A stretch of 64,000 nucleotides of DNA from CAXXFQ01 sp963674475 (GCA_963674475.2 CAXXFQ010000008.1:310001-374000), one strand, 5' to 3'; shown: positions 8,740-17,666, counted from the first letter of the stretch. Numbers and translations are program-made. The notes: generated by a model from the letters alone, not told the origin.

Positions 8740-9108
8740 GTTCTAGATATCCATGACGATAGGGAAAACGTCTTACTAGGGTGACTTAACAGAGCGGCTC
8801 ACTTGAGCTAGTAACAATTCCCAACAAGCTTACCCGAATCCGGGGGAGCGAACAACTACCCCCCTTGAGTCCGTATGGGCTCCTGCCCGTTTTGCCAAGG
8901 GGGAAGCCGAGACTGACCGTACCCGATATGGTGCAAGGTTTTCTGATTGTGTAGAAAAATCTAGGGCGGGAGGATGGCGGGCTTCTCGCGGGGAAACGGG
9001 GTAAAAGAAGCTTGCGATTGGTTTCGACTTCCAATAGGATGGGAAATAGATATTTCGATGTGACCTTTCCCACCTTTCCTTCCCTCCATAGACGTAAAGG
9101 CATTTAAT
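8740..9108. other. Divergent intergenic region
   Basis: No gene is seen between the symporter (minus) and the exported protein (plus). It holds a GGGGGAG...CTACCCCC hairpin at about 8840-8867 and the plus-strand promoter at 9012-9040. Confidence 0.55.
9012..9040 (+). promoter_or_regulatory. Promoter of Tat-exported protein gene
   Basis: TTGCGA at 9012-9017, a 17-bp spacer and TAGGAT at 9035-9040 stand about 70 nt before the ATG at 9109. Confidence 0.5.
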
Positions 9109-9912
9109 ATGAGGAAGATTAATCGTCGTCGATTTGTGACCCAGGCCGCCGGGGCGGTTACGGCCGGTTTGGCGCTGCCGTATTTCGCTCACGCTGCCAA
9201 AAAAGACGAGTGGGCCACCTTGACCGGTCAGTTTGTTGTCGAAGGGGAGGTTCCGGAACCGAAGAAGCTCACGGTCGATAAGGATGTCGACTGCTGTGGC
9301 AAGTTCGATATCCGTGACGAGTCGCTGGTCGTCGGACCCGAGGGTGGACTGGGGAACGTCTATGTCTACGTTCGAAGCAAGAAGGTCAAGATCTGTCCCG
9401 AACTCGAAGAGACGGTTGAGAAGCAAGTGGTCCTGGACAACCGGGACTGCATTTTCATGCCGCATTGCATGGGGATTTGGTACACGAAACAAGAGCTTTC
9501 GATCATCAACTCCGATCCGGTCGCGCAGAACGTCGCCTTTTCGCCGATTGGCGATAAAGCGGCCAATATCGTTCTGCCCCCGCCGCCGGACAAAGCGGCC
9601 CGCGCGACCTGGACGTTCAATCGGAGTCAACGGTTGCCGGTGAAAATCGCCTGCAATTATCATCCGTGGGAATCGGCCTACATCTTGCCGTTGGACCATC
9701 CGTATTTCGCCATTACCGGCAAAGACGGGCGGTTCACCATTCCGAAGCTGCCGGTCGGGAAGAAGATCGAATTCCAGCTCTGGCAGGAACGGGTGGGCTA
9801 TTTGGCGACCGACGACATGAAAAAGGGACGCGTCAAGATGAAGCTCAAACCGGGGACGAACGATCTGGGGACGATCAAGTTGCCGGTGAAGAAATTCATC
9901 AAAAAGGCGTAA
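9109..9912 (+). CDS. Tat-exported cupredoxin-like/beta-domain protein
   Basis: 267 residues. The N-terminus NRRRFVTQAAGA followed by a hydrophobic stretch and AHA is a twin-arginine signal peptide. The mature part contains a Cys pair (DVDCCGKFDI) and DCIFMPHCMGIWYT. A segment SDPVAQNVAFSPI resembles the His/Asn region of cupredoxin-type methylamine-utilisation-like proteins, and CNYHPWESAYI could supply Cys and His ligands. A C-terminal beta-sandwich (FTIPKLPVGKKIEFQLWQE) is like carboxypeptidase-regulatory domains. Together these suggest a periplasmic copper protein, which is inference. Confidence 0.75.
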   Translation: MRKINRRRFVTQAAGAVTAGLALPYFAHAAKKDEWATLTGQFVVEGEVPEPKKLTVDKDVDCCGKFDIRDESLVVGPEGGLGNVYVYVRSKKVKICPELEETVEKQVVLDNRDCIFMPHCMGIWYTKQELSIINSDPVAQNVAFSPIGDKAANIVLPPPPDKAARATWTFNRSQRLPVKIACNYHPWESAYILPLDHPYFAITGKDGRFTIPKLPVGKKIEFQLWQERVGYLATDDMKKGRVKMKLKPGTNDLGTIKLPVKKFIKKA

Positions 9913-9987
9913 GCGGGTAGGAAAAAAGAAAAAACAAAGAGAGGGATTGCAAAGCAATCCCGGTCCAAAAAGTTTTTGAAGGGGAGT

Positions 9988-10026
9988 ATGAGGGGAAACA
10001 ATTTTCAAAATGGTTCCCCTCATTTC
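9988..10026. terminator. Long terminator-like hairpin
   Basis: ATGAGGGGAA...TTCCCCTCAT with a central AATTTTCAAAAT gives an imperfect stem of about 17 bp with short T tracts. It is about 75 nt past the stop of the plus-strand gene and can serve it. A second, smaller GGGATTGC/GCAATCCC hairpin precedes it at about 9943-9961. Confidence 0.6.
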
Positions 10027-10036
10027 ATAAACACAG

Positions 10037-10083
10037 GCGACGGCCGAGGCCGTCGCTCCGCTTTATTCTACCGCTTTATTCTA
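10037..10083. repeat. Palindrome plus 13-bp tandem duplication
   Basis: GCGACGGCC-GA-GGCCGTCGC (10037-10056) is a near-perfect palindrome. It is followed by two head-to-tail copies of CCGCTTTATTCTA (10058-10083). It lies between the 3' ends of two convergent genes, the usual place for REP-like elements. Confidence 0.6.
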
Positions 10084-10143
10084 CCGCGTGCCATTCACAA
10101 TACCCGTTCTCGCTCAGTAGCAAACAGGCAGGCCGTCTTTGCT

Positions 10144-11322
10144 TTATCCCTGTGACCAATCCGGGTTCGGCTTCTCTTGCACTTCACCGGCGGCGGTGGC
10201 CTGAAGCTTTTCGATTTCCTCGCGGGCCGTGGCGATCGTCTCGGCCGTTGCGAACGCTTCGAGGTAAAGCTCGAAGGTCCGCTTTTCACCCGGTTCAAGC
10301 GAGGCGACCCGCCCGTGGGCCTTTTCGAACGGTTTCGGGTTGGGGAAGTTGATTGCCGGTTCGATCCCCGTGACATAGCCGTCGGCGATCGATTGCTGTT
10401 GTTTCCACTGAATCAAGCGGGGCAGTTGGTTCTTGTTGAATCGGATGCCAAAACCCCGGTCTCCGGCCTGGTTGTGTAAGAGAACGCGTGTCTTGCCGTC
10501 GGCGTCGGCGGCCGGTTCGAAGAAGAAACAGGCCTCCGGCTTCCCCGGGCTTTCCGGGCCGTAGGTGTCCCATTCGGGCAGATTCTCGACGGCGTTCTGG
10601 TTGTGCGGGGCCATCGTTTCAAACGGGATGACCAGCTTTGCGCCCGGCTCCAAGAGGGGAACGCCCATGTTGATATGGTACAAAAGTTCCAGTTCGCCCG
10701 GTTCGGCCGAGAGGTTTTCGATTTGGTCGACGATCTCGACCCCCGGGTGGTTGATTCGGAACGTGTAGGTCGTTGTCAGGCGAAGTTTGCTATGGAAAAG
10801 CCGTGACTCGTCGACCTGGCCGGTCAATTGGATTACGCCCGTGGCGGTGTCGATCGAGAGTTCGACCAGGTGGGCCGGGATATTGGCGAGCTTGCCGTGC
10901 AGTGTGTTTTGGAGGTTGCCGTTTTGGTCGAACGAAGGGCCACCGTTGTTTTCCAGGCCGCAACGGACCAACATCTCGTCGAACCCTTGGAGCCAACCGA
11001 GACCGCTTGCTTCGTGCAGGTTGACCAGCGACGGGTGGACCGGGCCGTGGACCGGCGACTGCCAACCGAGTCGGACGTCGGCCAATTTGCCACGCCAGAT
11101 TCCCATCCCGCGGGTCGGCACGATCGCCAGACGAAACGGTCCTTCGTCGGTGTCGACTTCAATCTCGACCAGATCGACTCCGTCGCGCGGGCCGCCGTAA
11201 AGTCGCCGCTTGCGGACCGCGTATCCTTCGGCCGGGCCGCCAACCTCTTGGGGCAGGAGTTCCAGTTTCTCGACATAGACATCTCGTTCGACGTCGGTCA
11301 ATACCCAAGACTTGATGGTCAT
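10144..11322 (-). CDS. DUF4432 family aldose-epimerase-like protein
   Basis: 392 residues from the ATG at 11322, which has AAAGGAG six bases upstream; the preceding TTG is not needed. The N-terminal part has VDLVEIEVDTDEGPFRLAIVPTRGMGIWRG. The central part has GLGWLQGFDEMLVRCGLENNG and LHGKLANIPAH. These are hallmarks of the DUF4432 branch of the galactose-mutarotase-like superfamily. It probably binds or epimerises a sugar or sugar acid in the cytoplasm (no signal peptide). Its position next to a symporter and two isomerase-like genes supports a carbohydrate role. Confidence 0.85.
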   Translation of the reverse strand: MTIKSWVLTDVERDVYVEKLELLPQEVGGPAEGYAVRKRRLYGGPRDGVDLVEIEVDTDEGPFRLAIVPTRGMGIWRGKLADVRLGWQSPVHGPVHPSLVNLHEASGLGWLQGFDEMLVRCGLENNGGPSFDQNGNLQNTLHGKLANIPAHLVELSIDTATGVIQLTGQVDESRLFHSKLRLTTTYTFRINHPGVEIVDQIENLSAEPGELELLYHINMGVPLLEPGAKLVIPFETMAPHNQNAVENLPEWDTYGPESPGKPEACFFFEPAADADGKTRVLLHNQAGDRGFGIRFNKNQLPRLIQWKQQQSIADGYVTGIEPAINFPNPKPFEKAHGRVASLEPGEKRTFELYLEAFATAETIATAREEIEKLQATAAGEVQEKPNPDWSQG

Positions 11323-12114
11323 CAACGGCTCCTTTAGTTTTTTAGGCGGCTGGCGAGATTGCGTAAGATAGGAAGGGCTGCCAGGCGGTGTCGGGTTGAC
11401 GGTTTCGTTTTTTACCGGACGCTACAGGTCGACTTGGTCGATCGATAGGGGAGGCAAGGACCGGCCTGCTTTCGCCGAGACGCATCAATCGGTCGCTTTT
11501 TTTGGAATCGAAAAACAACAGCAAAAGCGGAACCGTGCCGGGGCATACGTTTTTCTCTGATATGCTTGCCAGCCGGTGGTTTTCCGTATACAACGATCAA
11601 TATCGGCATTTTTGCCACGGGGAATCTGTTCCCGCGAATTTCCTTCCAATGTATCGAAAGCCTGATTTTCCGGGAAGCTACCTCGATTCTTTTTCAAAGA
11701 TTTGCAAGAGAAGAGCCTGAAAACCGTAACACTATTAGAGGGCATTTCAAAACCTCAATTTGGGCTGTAAGCGATTTTTTTGTCCGCTGGACTGCGTCAC
11801 AAAATCTCGCCATATCGCCCAATATGCCTGCGATTTTGCTCCTTGCCAGCAAACAAAAATCCTTGCTTTCGCAACCAAAGCAGGTTTTGAAACGCCCTCT
11901 AGCTAAATGCGGCAATCGAGAAGATCGGCTGGGTGGGTAAATTTAGTGAGAGGATGAAACGACACTCTTTTGACGCAGACGCATCAATCCATTCACTAAT
12001 TTGGCACGCCCGCCCCCGTCCGATCGTAAGCCTCCCCGGCTGTAAACGGCGAAACGGATACAAAAAACCTACCAAAGAATTTCCTCTTTTATCCAAGCTC
12101 AGGAGTGTAGAAAA
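11323..12114. other. Intergenic region containing a MITE-like element
   Basis: About 790 nt without a credible gene. The middle (11736-11901) is a foldback element listed separately. The rest is the shared upstream region of the divergent DUF4432 and cupin genes. TTGACG at about 11971 lacks a good -10 partner. Confidence 0.6.
11736..11901. mobile_element. MITE-like foldback element with TA-flanked terminal inverted repeats
   Basis: The ends are GAGGGC[A/G]TTTCAAAACCT in inverted orientation (left 11738-11755, right 11882-11899), each flanked by TA. The interior is itself an imperfect palindrome: the left arm (AAGCGATTTTTTTGTCCGCTGG) resembles the complement of the right arm, with a centre at GCCATATCGCCCAATATGCC. 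There is no coding capacity. TA flanks fit mobilisation by an IS630/Tc1-type transposase, but none is in the window. A shorter relative is at 37780-37861. Confidence 0.65.
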
Positions 12115-13374
12115 ATGATGAAAAGCGCTTCGGAAATCGTCAGCAAAGACAATGTGGCCGCTATTCTCGATCGGGCGATGGACGCCGGCGGAGGCCTTTT
12201 GCGGCTGACACCGAACTGGGTCCCGCGGAGTTTTTTGCATCCGGGCAAACGTATCAAACTGGCGCCGACCGACTGGTATGCCCTGGGTGCCCATCGTGGG
12301 GGGATCGACGAGCGGTGGTTCGGCAGCACGACCGAAGCGGCCAACGACAATCGCGAGCCGGACGAAGGGCTCAGCTATGTCCGGTTCGAGGGAAAACGGT
12401 TTTTGTTGCGTGACGCGGTCGACGAAGGGAAAGGGCCGGTTGTCGGCCAAGAAATTTGGGATAAATACAGCCGATGGCCGGTCTATTCGAAGTTTTTCGA
12501 CAACGCCGGGCCGATCCCGCACCACATGCACCAGAAGCCGGAACACGCCGCGCTGACCGGTCAAGAGGGAAAGCCCGAGTCGTACTATTTTCCGCCCCAA
12601 TTGAACGCGGCCGAGAACCATTTTGACTACACGTTCATGGGGCTCGAGCCGGGGACGACCAAGGCCGATCTTCGCCGATGTCTGGAAAATTGGAGTCTTG
12701 GGGACAACGGGATCTTGGATCTGTCGAAGGCGTACCGACTTCAGCGGGGGACCGGATGGCTCATCCCGGCGGGAGTTCTGCACGCGCCCGGCTCGCTTTG
12801 CACGTATGAACCGCAGTGGGGAAGCGACGTGTTCGGGATGTACCAGTCGCTGGTCGAAGGGCGTGAAGTGCCGTGGGACCTGCTGGTCAAGGACGTTCCG
12901 GAAGAGAAGCACCAGGACCTCGACTACATCATCGAGCAGTTGGATTGGGAGCGGAACGTCGACCCGCATTTCAAGGAAAGCAACTTCCTGATGCCGATTG
13001 CCGACGAGTCGAATTCGGGCGACGGCTACACCGACAAGTGGATCGACTACGGCACGATCGACGGCCGGCAGAACTTCTCGGCGAAGGAATTGACCGTCAT
13101 GCCGGGCGCCAAGTGCACGATCCGCGACCCGGGCGCCAGCGGCTGGATCACGGTCCAGGGTTCCGGCAAGATGGGTGCGTTGACGTTGCAGACGCCCGTT
13201 ATGATCCACTTTGGCGAAGAGCCGGACGACGAGGTTTTCATTACCGCCGAAGCGGCCGCCGAGGGGATTGTGATCGAAAATACCGGTTGCGAGCCGCTGG
13301 TCGGGCTTCGGTATTTCGGGCCCGAGGTGCACGAAAGCATGCCGCAGGTGGGCGACTACCGAAAGCAGGCGTAG
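12115..13374 (+). CDS. Cupin-fold protein, mannose-6-phosphate-isomerase-like
   Basis: 419 residues, no signal peptide. A first beta-barrel carries IPHHMHQKPEHA (136-145) and later PAGVLHAPGS (218-226). This is the His/Glu metal-site pattern of cupins related to type I phosphomannose isomerase. A second barrel (about 335-410) contains KELTVMPGAKCTIRDPGASGW without the metal ligands. The likely role is isomerisation of a sugar or sugar phosphate. AGGAG lies about 9 nt before the tandem ATGATG start. It is followed on the same strand by the TIM-barrel isomerase-like gene, 172 nt downstream, and the two probably share a pathway. Confidence 0.8.
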   Translation: MMKSASEIVSKDNVAAILDRAMDAGGGLLRLTPNWVPRSFLHPGKRIKLAPTDWYALGAHRGGIDERWFGSTTEAANDNREPDEGLSYVRFEGKRFLLRDAVDEGKGPVVGQEIWDKYSRWPVYSKFFDNAGPIPHHMHQKPEHAALTGQEGKPESYYFPPQLNAAENHFDYTFMGLEPGTTKADLRRCLENWSLGDNGILDLSKAYRLQRGTGWLIPAGVLHAPGSLCTYEPQWGSDVFGMYQSLVEGREVPWDLLVKDVPEEKHQDLDYIIEQLDWERNVDPHFKESNFLMPIADESNSGDGYTDKWIDYGTIDGRQNFSAKELTVMPGAKCTIRDPGASGWITVQGSGKMGALTLQTPVMIHFGEEPDDEVFITAEAAAEGIVIENTGCEPLVGLRYFGPEVHESMPQVGDYRKQA

Positions 13375-13546
13375 TCGTCGTTGCAGCGAAATAAAGTCGA
13401 AAAAGAGGAGGAGGGGGCGTTTTTTCAAGCGGTCTCTCCTTCTTTTAAATCACCGAAGGGGGAGGATGTCGTCCGGGCGTCGCTTCCCTTCATTGTCCTA
13501 TTGTCATTCGCCGTTTCCCCCATAGAACCGTACAAGGAACCTTCTC

Positions 13547-14611
13547 ATGTCGGAACCACGCAATAATTATCCGAAACTGCACAACGCCACTTGGCCGGGC
13601 GTCGTCGGCAAGGGAGACGGTGGTGAAGCGCCGTTGGGCCTGGAGAAAATGCTCGACCTGACCGCTGCGGCCGAGGTTGAAGGGGTCAAGTTCGACGGGG
13701 TCGACCTGTTCCTTTGCTTGCCCCATGTGGATATTGACGCGAAGGACGACGATCTCAAGGATCTGGTCAATCAGGTCCGTTCGCGCGGGCTTGTGATCGG
13801 GACACTGGTCGCGCCGGTCTGGCCGCCGACCGGGGGCGGGTCGTCGATCGGGTCGGCGGCGGACCGGAAAAAGTTTTGTGTCCAGGTCGAAAAGGCCTGC
13901 GCGATCGGGGAAACGCTCCGGCAGATGGGGATTCGGCCGAACGGGGCGATTCGGATCGATTCGGCGGTCGACCCGGCTACCTGGTCGGAAGATCCGGCCG
14001 GAAACACGAAAAAAATGGCTGAAACGTTTCGCGAGGCGTGTCGGATTGCGGCCGATTTCGGGGAAAAACTGGTCGCCGAGGGGGAAATTTGCTGGGGCGG
14101 GATGCACAGTTGGCGGAAGATGGTCCAGTTGCTCGAAGCGGTCGATCGGCCCGAGACGCTCGGGTTCCAGGCCGACATGGCTCATACGCTGTTGTATCTG
14201 TTAGGGTACAACGCGCCGGAAGACCGGGTCTTGCCGGAGCCGTTTGACTGGAACGACACCGAGACGCTCCAGGAGGGCCTCAGGACGCTGACCGCCGCGT
14301 TGCGACCGTGGACGACCGACATGCACATTGCGCAGAACGACGGGACGGTCAAGGGGGCCGGGACGCATGACAAGACGGGTCGCCACTGCCTGGCAGATGA
14401 TCCGAATGGGAAACTGGATATCGTGCGTGACGCGGGCCACTGGCTGCGTGACGAGTCGGGCGGGCTGGAGAAGCGTATTCGTCACCTGTGCTGGGACGGT
14501 TGCATGTTCCCGAATGAAGTGATGTTGAAGCAGAAGACGTGGGACACCATTTTGGCCAAGATGATCGAGGTCCGCGATGCCCACGGTTGGCACGAGTCGG
14601 AGGTGGTTTAA
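13547..14611 (+). CDS. Sugar phosphate isomerase/epimerase-like TIM-barrel protein
   Basis: 354 residues. It has the xylose-isomerase/AP-endonuclease-2 type TIM barrel pattern, with metal-ligand candidates in KLVAEGEICWGGMHS, QADMAHTLLYLLGYN, WTTDMHIAQNDG and a C-terminal HLCWDGCMFPN. It is cytoplasmic, since no signal peptide is present. The function is probably isomerisation or epimerisation of the sugar handled by the adjacent cupin protein; the exact substrate cannot be read. A terminator about 140 nt downstream ends the unit. Confidence 0.85.
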   Translation: MSEPRNNYPKLHNATWPGVVGKGDGGEAPLGLEKMLDLTAAAEVEGVKFDGVDLFLCLPHVDIDAKDDDLKDLVNQVRSRGLVIGTLVAPVWPPTGGGSSIGSAADRKKFCVQVEKACAIGETLRQMGIRPNGAIRIDSAVDPATWSEDPAGNTKKMAETFREACRIAADFGEKLVAEGEICWGGMHSWRKMVQLLEAVDRPETLGFQADMAHTLLYLLGYNAPEDRVLPEPFDWNDTETLQEGLRTLTAALRPWTTDMHIAQNDGTVKGAGTHDKTGRHCLADDPNGKLDIVRDAGHWLRDESGGLEKRIRHLCWDGCMFPNEVMLKQKTWDTILAKMIEVRDAHGWHESEVV

Positions 14612-14752
14612 GACGTTTTAGAGCAGGTTTTACGAGGTATGGCCGGTTTCGTGCAGTGAAAGAAAAAGTGGAAAAGGGAAACCCGCTTCCACCGGCTGAC
14701 TGACAACAACCGCGGGATATTTCCCCACGCCAGTCGGACGCTACCATTAAAT

Positions 14753-14789
14753 AAAAACCGCTCTGGCACGTTGGTATAGTGGTTTTTTT
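14753..14789 (+). terminator. Intrinsic terminator after the TIM-barrel gene
   Basis: AACCGCT pairs with AGTGGTT (one G-U pair) across a 14-nt loop, and seven T follow; A residues flank the left side. Confidence 0.75.
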
Positions 14790-14988
14790 GTAACTTGGAG
14801 AACCCTGATCGGAACGCGCTAAGCGCTTGTTTTTACGTTACTTAGGGATTTTCTCAAGGCGTCATTTGACAAAGAAGTTTGTGAGGGGCCGTGGCCTGGC
14901 GGTGCGGAAGGAAAGGGACGGATATAAAAATCGAAAAAAGGGGACTTGGTCAAAATAGGCCGACAAGCTCTTTTATTTTGCGATTGCT

Positions 14989-14998
14989 ATGGTAGAAT
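14989..14998 (+). promoter_or_regulatory. Extended -10 promoter of ribosomal protein operon
   Basis: ATGG-TAGAAT provides the TGn extended -10 element. No good -35 is present (TTTTAT at the right distance). It is the best promoter candidate upstream of rpsJ. Confidence 0.5.
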
Positions 14999-15585
14999 AG
15001 TCGGTTTCCCCCTTGGTGGATAAGGAGTTGCCTTACAAGGCAGTCTCCCGATGACGCTGAGAGTGGACGGGCGAGGGGTGGATGGGCGAGTAGCCTGATT
15101 GGAGATTCCATCAAGTCTGCGGCCCGTTACGCTGAATGAGGGGAGCGATTCAGTTTTGGCAAGCCTCGATGGCCATGGTGGCGAAGGTGTTTCGCGCGGC
15201 AGTGCCGTGTCGGAATGTCGCGAGTGGGCGTCGATCTTTTGTTGGAATGGGTGGATTTCCCGGAGGCGATTTGCCGATAGATTTTGATCTTCGACTATCT
15301 GTAATTTTGCAGGGCCGAAGCGAGGTTAAGGTAATTTTGGCAAAGCTTTCGGGCCTTGATGGGTCTGGATTTTGAAAAGGCCAGTCAGATTGCCAGGTCG
15401 AGTGGTTTGTTGATCGGTTAGGGGAGTTGTCGGCGATTGGCGGGATTTCGATCGAATTTCGAAAAAAACCTCCAAGGGGCGTTGACAGGCAGGGCACTTC
15501 GGCTTAACATTTGAGGTTTTCCGCCATAGCAGGCGGCTATTGTCTTTGGAAACTTGGGAATCGGAAGTTGAACCGGAGGAGATCC

Positions 15586-15912
15586 GTGGCCGACCAAATG
15601 AATGAAATTATTCGCATCCGGATGGAAGCCTACGATCACGCCGTCTTGGATCAGAGTGCCGCGGAGATTACTGACACTGCCAAGCGGACTGGTTCGATGG
15701 TGCATGGCCCGATTCCTTTGCCGACCCGAATTGAGCGTTACACGGTTCTTTCGAGTCCTCACGTTGACAAGAAAGCACGTCAGCAGTATGAGATTCGGAC
15801 TCACAAACGCTTGATTGATATCGTGCAAGCGACGGCTAAAACGATTGAAGCTCTCAATAAGCTCAATCTTCCGGCCGGGGTTGATATTAAGATTAAAGCA
15901 ACCAGTCGTTAG
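15586..15912 (+). CDS. rpsJ: 30S ribosomal protein S10
   Basis: 108 residues from GTG at 15586, chosen because GGAGGAG sits five bases upstream. An upstream-extended frame from 15511 lacks any homology. The sequence IRIRMEAYDHAVLD, GPIPLPTRIERYTVLSSPHVDKKAR and YEIRTHKRLIDI is diagnostic. S10 binds 16S rRNA in the 30S head and also joins NusB in antitermination. It is the first gene of the merged S10-spc-alpha cluster. Confidence 0.97.
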   Translation: MADQMNEIIRIRMEAYDHAVLDQSAAEITDTAKRTGSMVHGPIPLPTRIERYTVLSSPHVDKKARQQYEIRTHKRLIDIVQATAKTIEALNKLNLPAGVDIKIKATSR

Positions 15913-16184
15913 TGGTCGCTGTATGTGGTGTCGCTAGTCGACATAGCCAGGATCGGTTTGGTTGTGGATGTAAGTGGATAGATTTTTTTGAGCCGTTACC
16001 TACGCCTTTGAGGGCGACGACAGTTCCGTCGGGGTAAGGTTAAGGGGAAGTGTCTTGGCCTGGTTGGGAAAGGCATTTTTTCACTAGGATTGGTTCATGA
16101 TTTGGATGCTGTGCGGGTAAGCTCGTTTTTCGCTAGTGATGGCGAGGCTCCCGTATCGGCGACGTAGATAAGGCAAGACGTACG

Positions 16185-16874
16185 ATGAACGCTGGACTAC
16201 TCGGCCAGAAAGTCGGGATGACGCAAGTATACACCGACGCAGGTGAAGTTATCCCCGTCACGGTGGTGAAAGCTGGGCCGTGTAATGTACTTCAAGTGAA
16301 GACCGTCGAAACGGACGGGTATGAAGCGATTCAGTTGGGTTATTTGGATAAACCAAGACGCCTTGCTTCCCGCAGTGAACGCGGGCACGTCGCTAATCTT
16401 GAAAGTAAGCGTCAAAAGGCCCGGGCAACGGCCGGAGTGGCTGTGGTTCCGAAGGCATCTTGCGAGCCGAAACGTATGGTCCGCGAATTTCGCGGTTCGA
16501 CCGAAGGAATGGATGTTGGTCAAGAGGTTAGCGTTGATCTCTTCTCCGAGGTGAAGGCAGTTGACGTTTCCGGCATTAGTAAAGGCCGCGGTTTTTCCGG
16601 TGCGATGAAGCGTCATAACTTCTCCGGTCAGCGTGCCAGTCACGGTGTGAAGAAGTGTCACCGGCATCTTGGTGGTACTGGTTGTAGTGCCTATCCTTCT
16701 CGGACGATTAAGGGGAAGAAGATGCCCGGGCACTACGGTGCCGCGAATATAACGGTTCGGAATTTGAAAGTAGTCAAAGTTGACGTTGAGAATAATCTTC
16801 TGTTGGTTCGCGGAGCGATTCCGGGTCCCAATGGAGGGTATGTGGTGATTCGTCAGACGAATAAGCTTCGGTAG
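16185..16874 (+). CDS. rplC: 50S ribosomal protein L3
   Basis: 229 residues. The start MNAGLLGQKVGMTQVY and the loop KGRGFSGAMKRHNFSGQRASHG, ending in KKMPGHYGAANITVRNLKV, are L3 signatures. L3 binds near the 3' end of 23S rRNA and its loop reaches the peptidyl-transferase centre. There are 272 nt between rpsJ and rplC, unusually long for this operon. Confidence 0.97.
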   Translation: MNAGLLGQKVGMTQVYTDAGEVIPVTVVKAGPCNVLQVKTVETDGYEAIQLGYLDKPRRLASRSERGHVANLESKRQKARATAGVAVVPKASCEPKRMVREFRGSTEGMDVGQEVSVDLFSEVKAVDVSGISKGRGFSGAMKRHNFSGQRASHGVKKCHRHLGGTGCSAYPSRTIKGKKMPGHYGAANITVRNLKVVKVDVENNLLLVRGAIPGPNGGYVVIRQTNKLR

Positions 16875-16979
16875 AAGTGTTTTTCGGTGAGACGTGAGGA
16901 AGAGTCGAGCGTGTTAATAAGGCTCGAAAGAAAAGACATTTAAGTTCAACGTCCCATAAGCGGAAGCATAAACGAGATC

Positions 16980-17618
16980 ATGGTTAGTCTTCCAGTATAC
17001 GATCAAAAAGGTGCGGAAGTCGGAAAGTTCGAGATTGAGCCGACCGATTTGGCCCCGAAAATCAACAAGCAATTGCTGCATGACGTTGTGGTAATGTATC
17101 AGTCGAACCTACGTCAAGGCTCGGCGAAGACGAAGAGTCGTGCGGAAGTGGCTGCGTCGACGAAGAAGATGTATCGTCAGAAAGGTACGGGAAATGCCCG
17201 TGCCGGTTCGCGGCGAAGCAATATACGACGTGGCGGTGGAATGACGTTTGCGAAACGGCCCCGCGATTGGTCGTATCGATTGCCGAAGAAGGCGATCCGT
17301 TTGGCGACGAAAATGGCGGTTGCAAGCCGGGTTATGGACGATGAAATCACGTTGCTGGACGACTTGCGGGTCGATCAGCCGAAGACCAGAGAGATTGTGT
17401 CGATCCTGAAGGCGTTGAAGCTCGAAGGAACCACGCTTTTGGTTGCCGTGAAAGAGTATGATTTGAATGTGTATAAGAGCATTCGCAATATCCCTGGCGT
17501 TACGATTCTGCCGGTGACTGAGTTGAACGCGTTGGAAGTTTTGCGTCCGAAGCGGTTGGTGATGACGAAGTCCGCCTTGGAAGCCTTTCGTGATAAAGCG
17601 GTTGGGAACAAGGCGTAA
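16980..17618 (+). CDS. rplD: 50S ribosomal protein L4
   Basis: 212 residues. KMYRQKGTGNARAGSRRSNIRRGGGMTF is the L4 exit-tunnel loop, here with SNI where most bacteria have SP. L4 is the usual autoregulator of the S10 operon in enterobacteria, so it is the natural candidate ligand for the leader hairpin upstream of rpsJ (inference). Confidence 0.96.
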   Translation: MVSLPVYDQKGAEVGKFEIEPTDLAPKINKQLLHDVVVMYQSNLRQGSAKTKSRAEVAASTKKMYRQKGTGNARAGSRRSNIRRGGGMTFAKRPRDWSYRLPKKAIRLATKMAVASRVMDDEITLLDDLRVDQPKTREIVSILKALKLEGTTLLVAVKEYDLNVYKSIRNIPGVTILPVTELNALEVLRPKRLVMTKSALEAFRDKAVGNKA

Positions 17619-17666
17619 TTGGACGTAACGACACAGTTGGAGAGTCGATCATAGGGATCCAGGCCA

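Larger units (their letters stand above)
14612..15585. other. Intergenic region with the S10 operon leader
   Basis: No credible gene in 974 nt. It contains the terminator of the preceding gene, the extended -10 promoter at 14989-14998 and a leader of about 580 nt before rpsJ. A stable hairpin GGAGTTGCCTT...AAGGCAGTCTCC lies at 15022-15047, just after the predicted start of transcription. This is the position expected for ribosomal-protein feedback control. Confidence 0.6.

Noticed and set aside
8830..10023. 397-codon open frame on the minus strand
   Set aside because: Antisense to the Tat-exported protein, which has a signal peptide and a ribosomal context on the plus strand. The antisense product shows no domain.
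11899..13428. 509-codon open frame on the minus strand
   Set aside because: It lies opposite the well-supported cupin gene. Its composition (Arg/Pro/Asp-rich, low complexity) is that of an antisense frame in codon-biased DNA.
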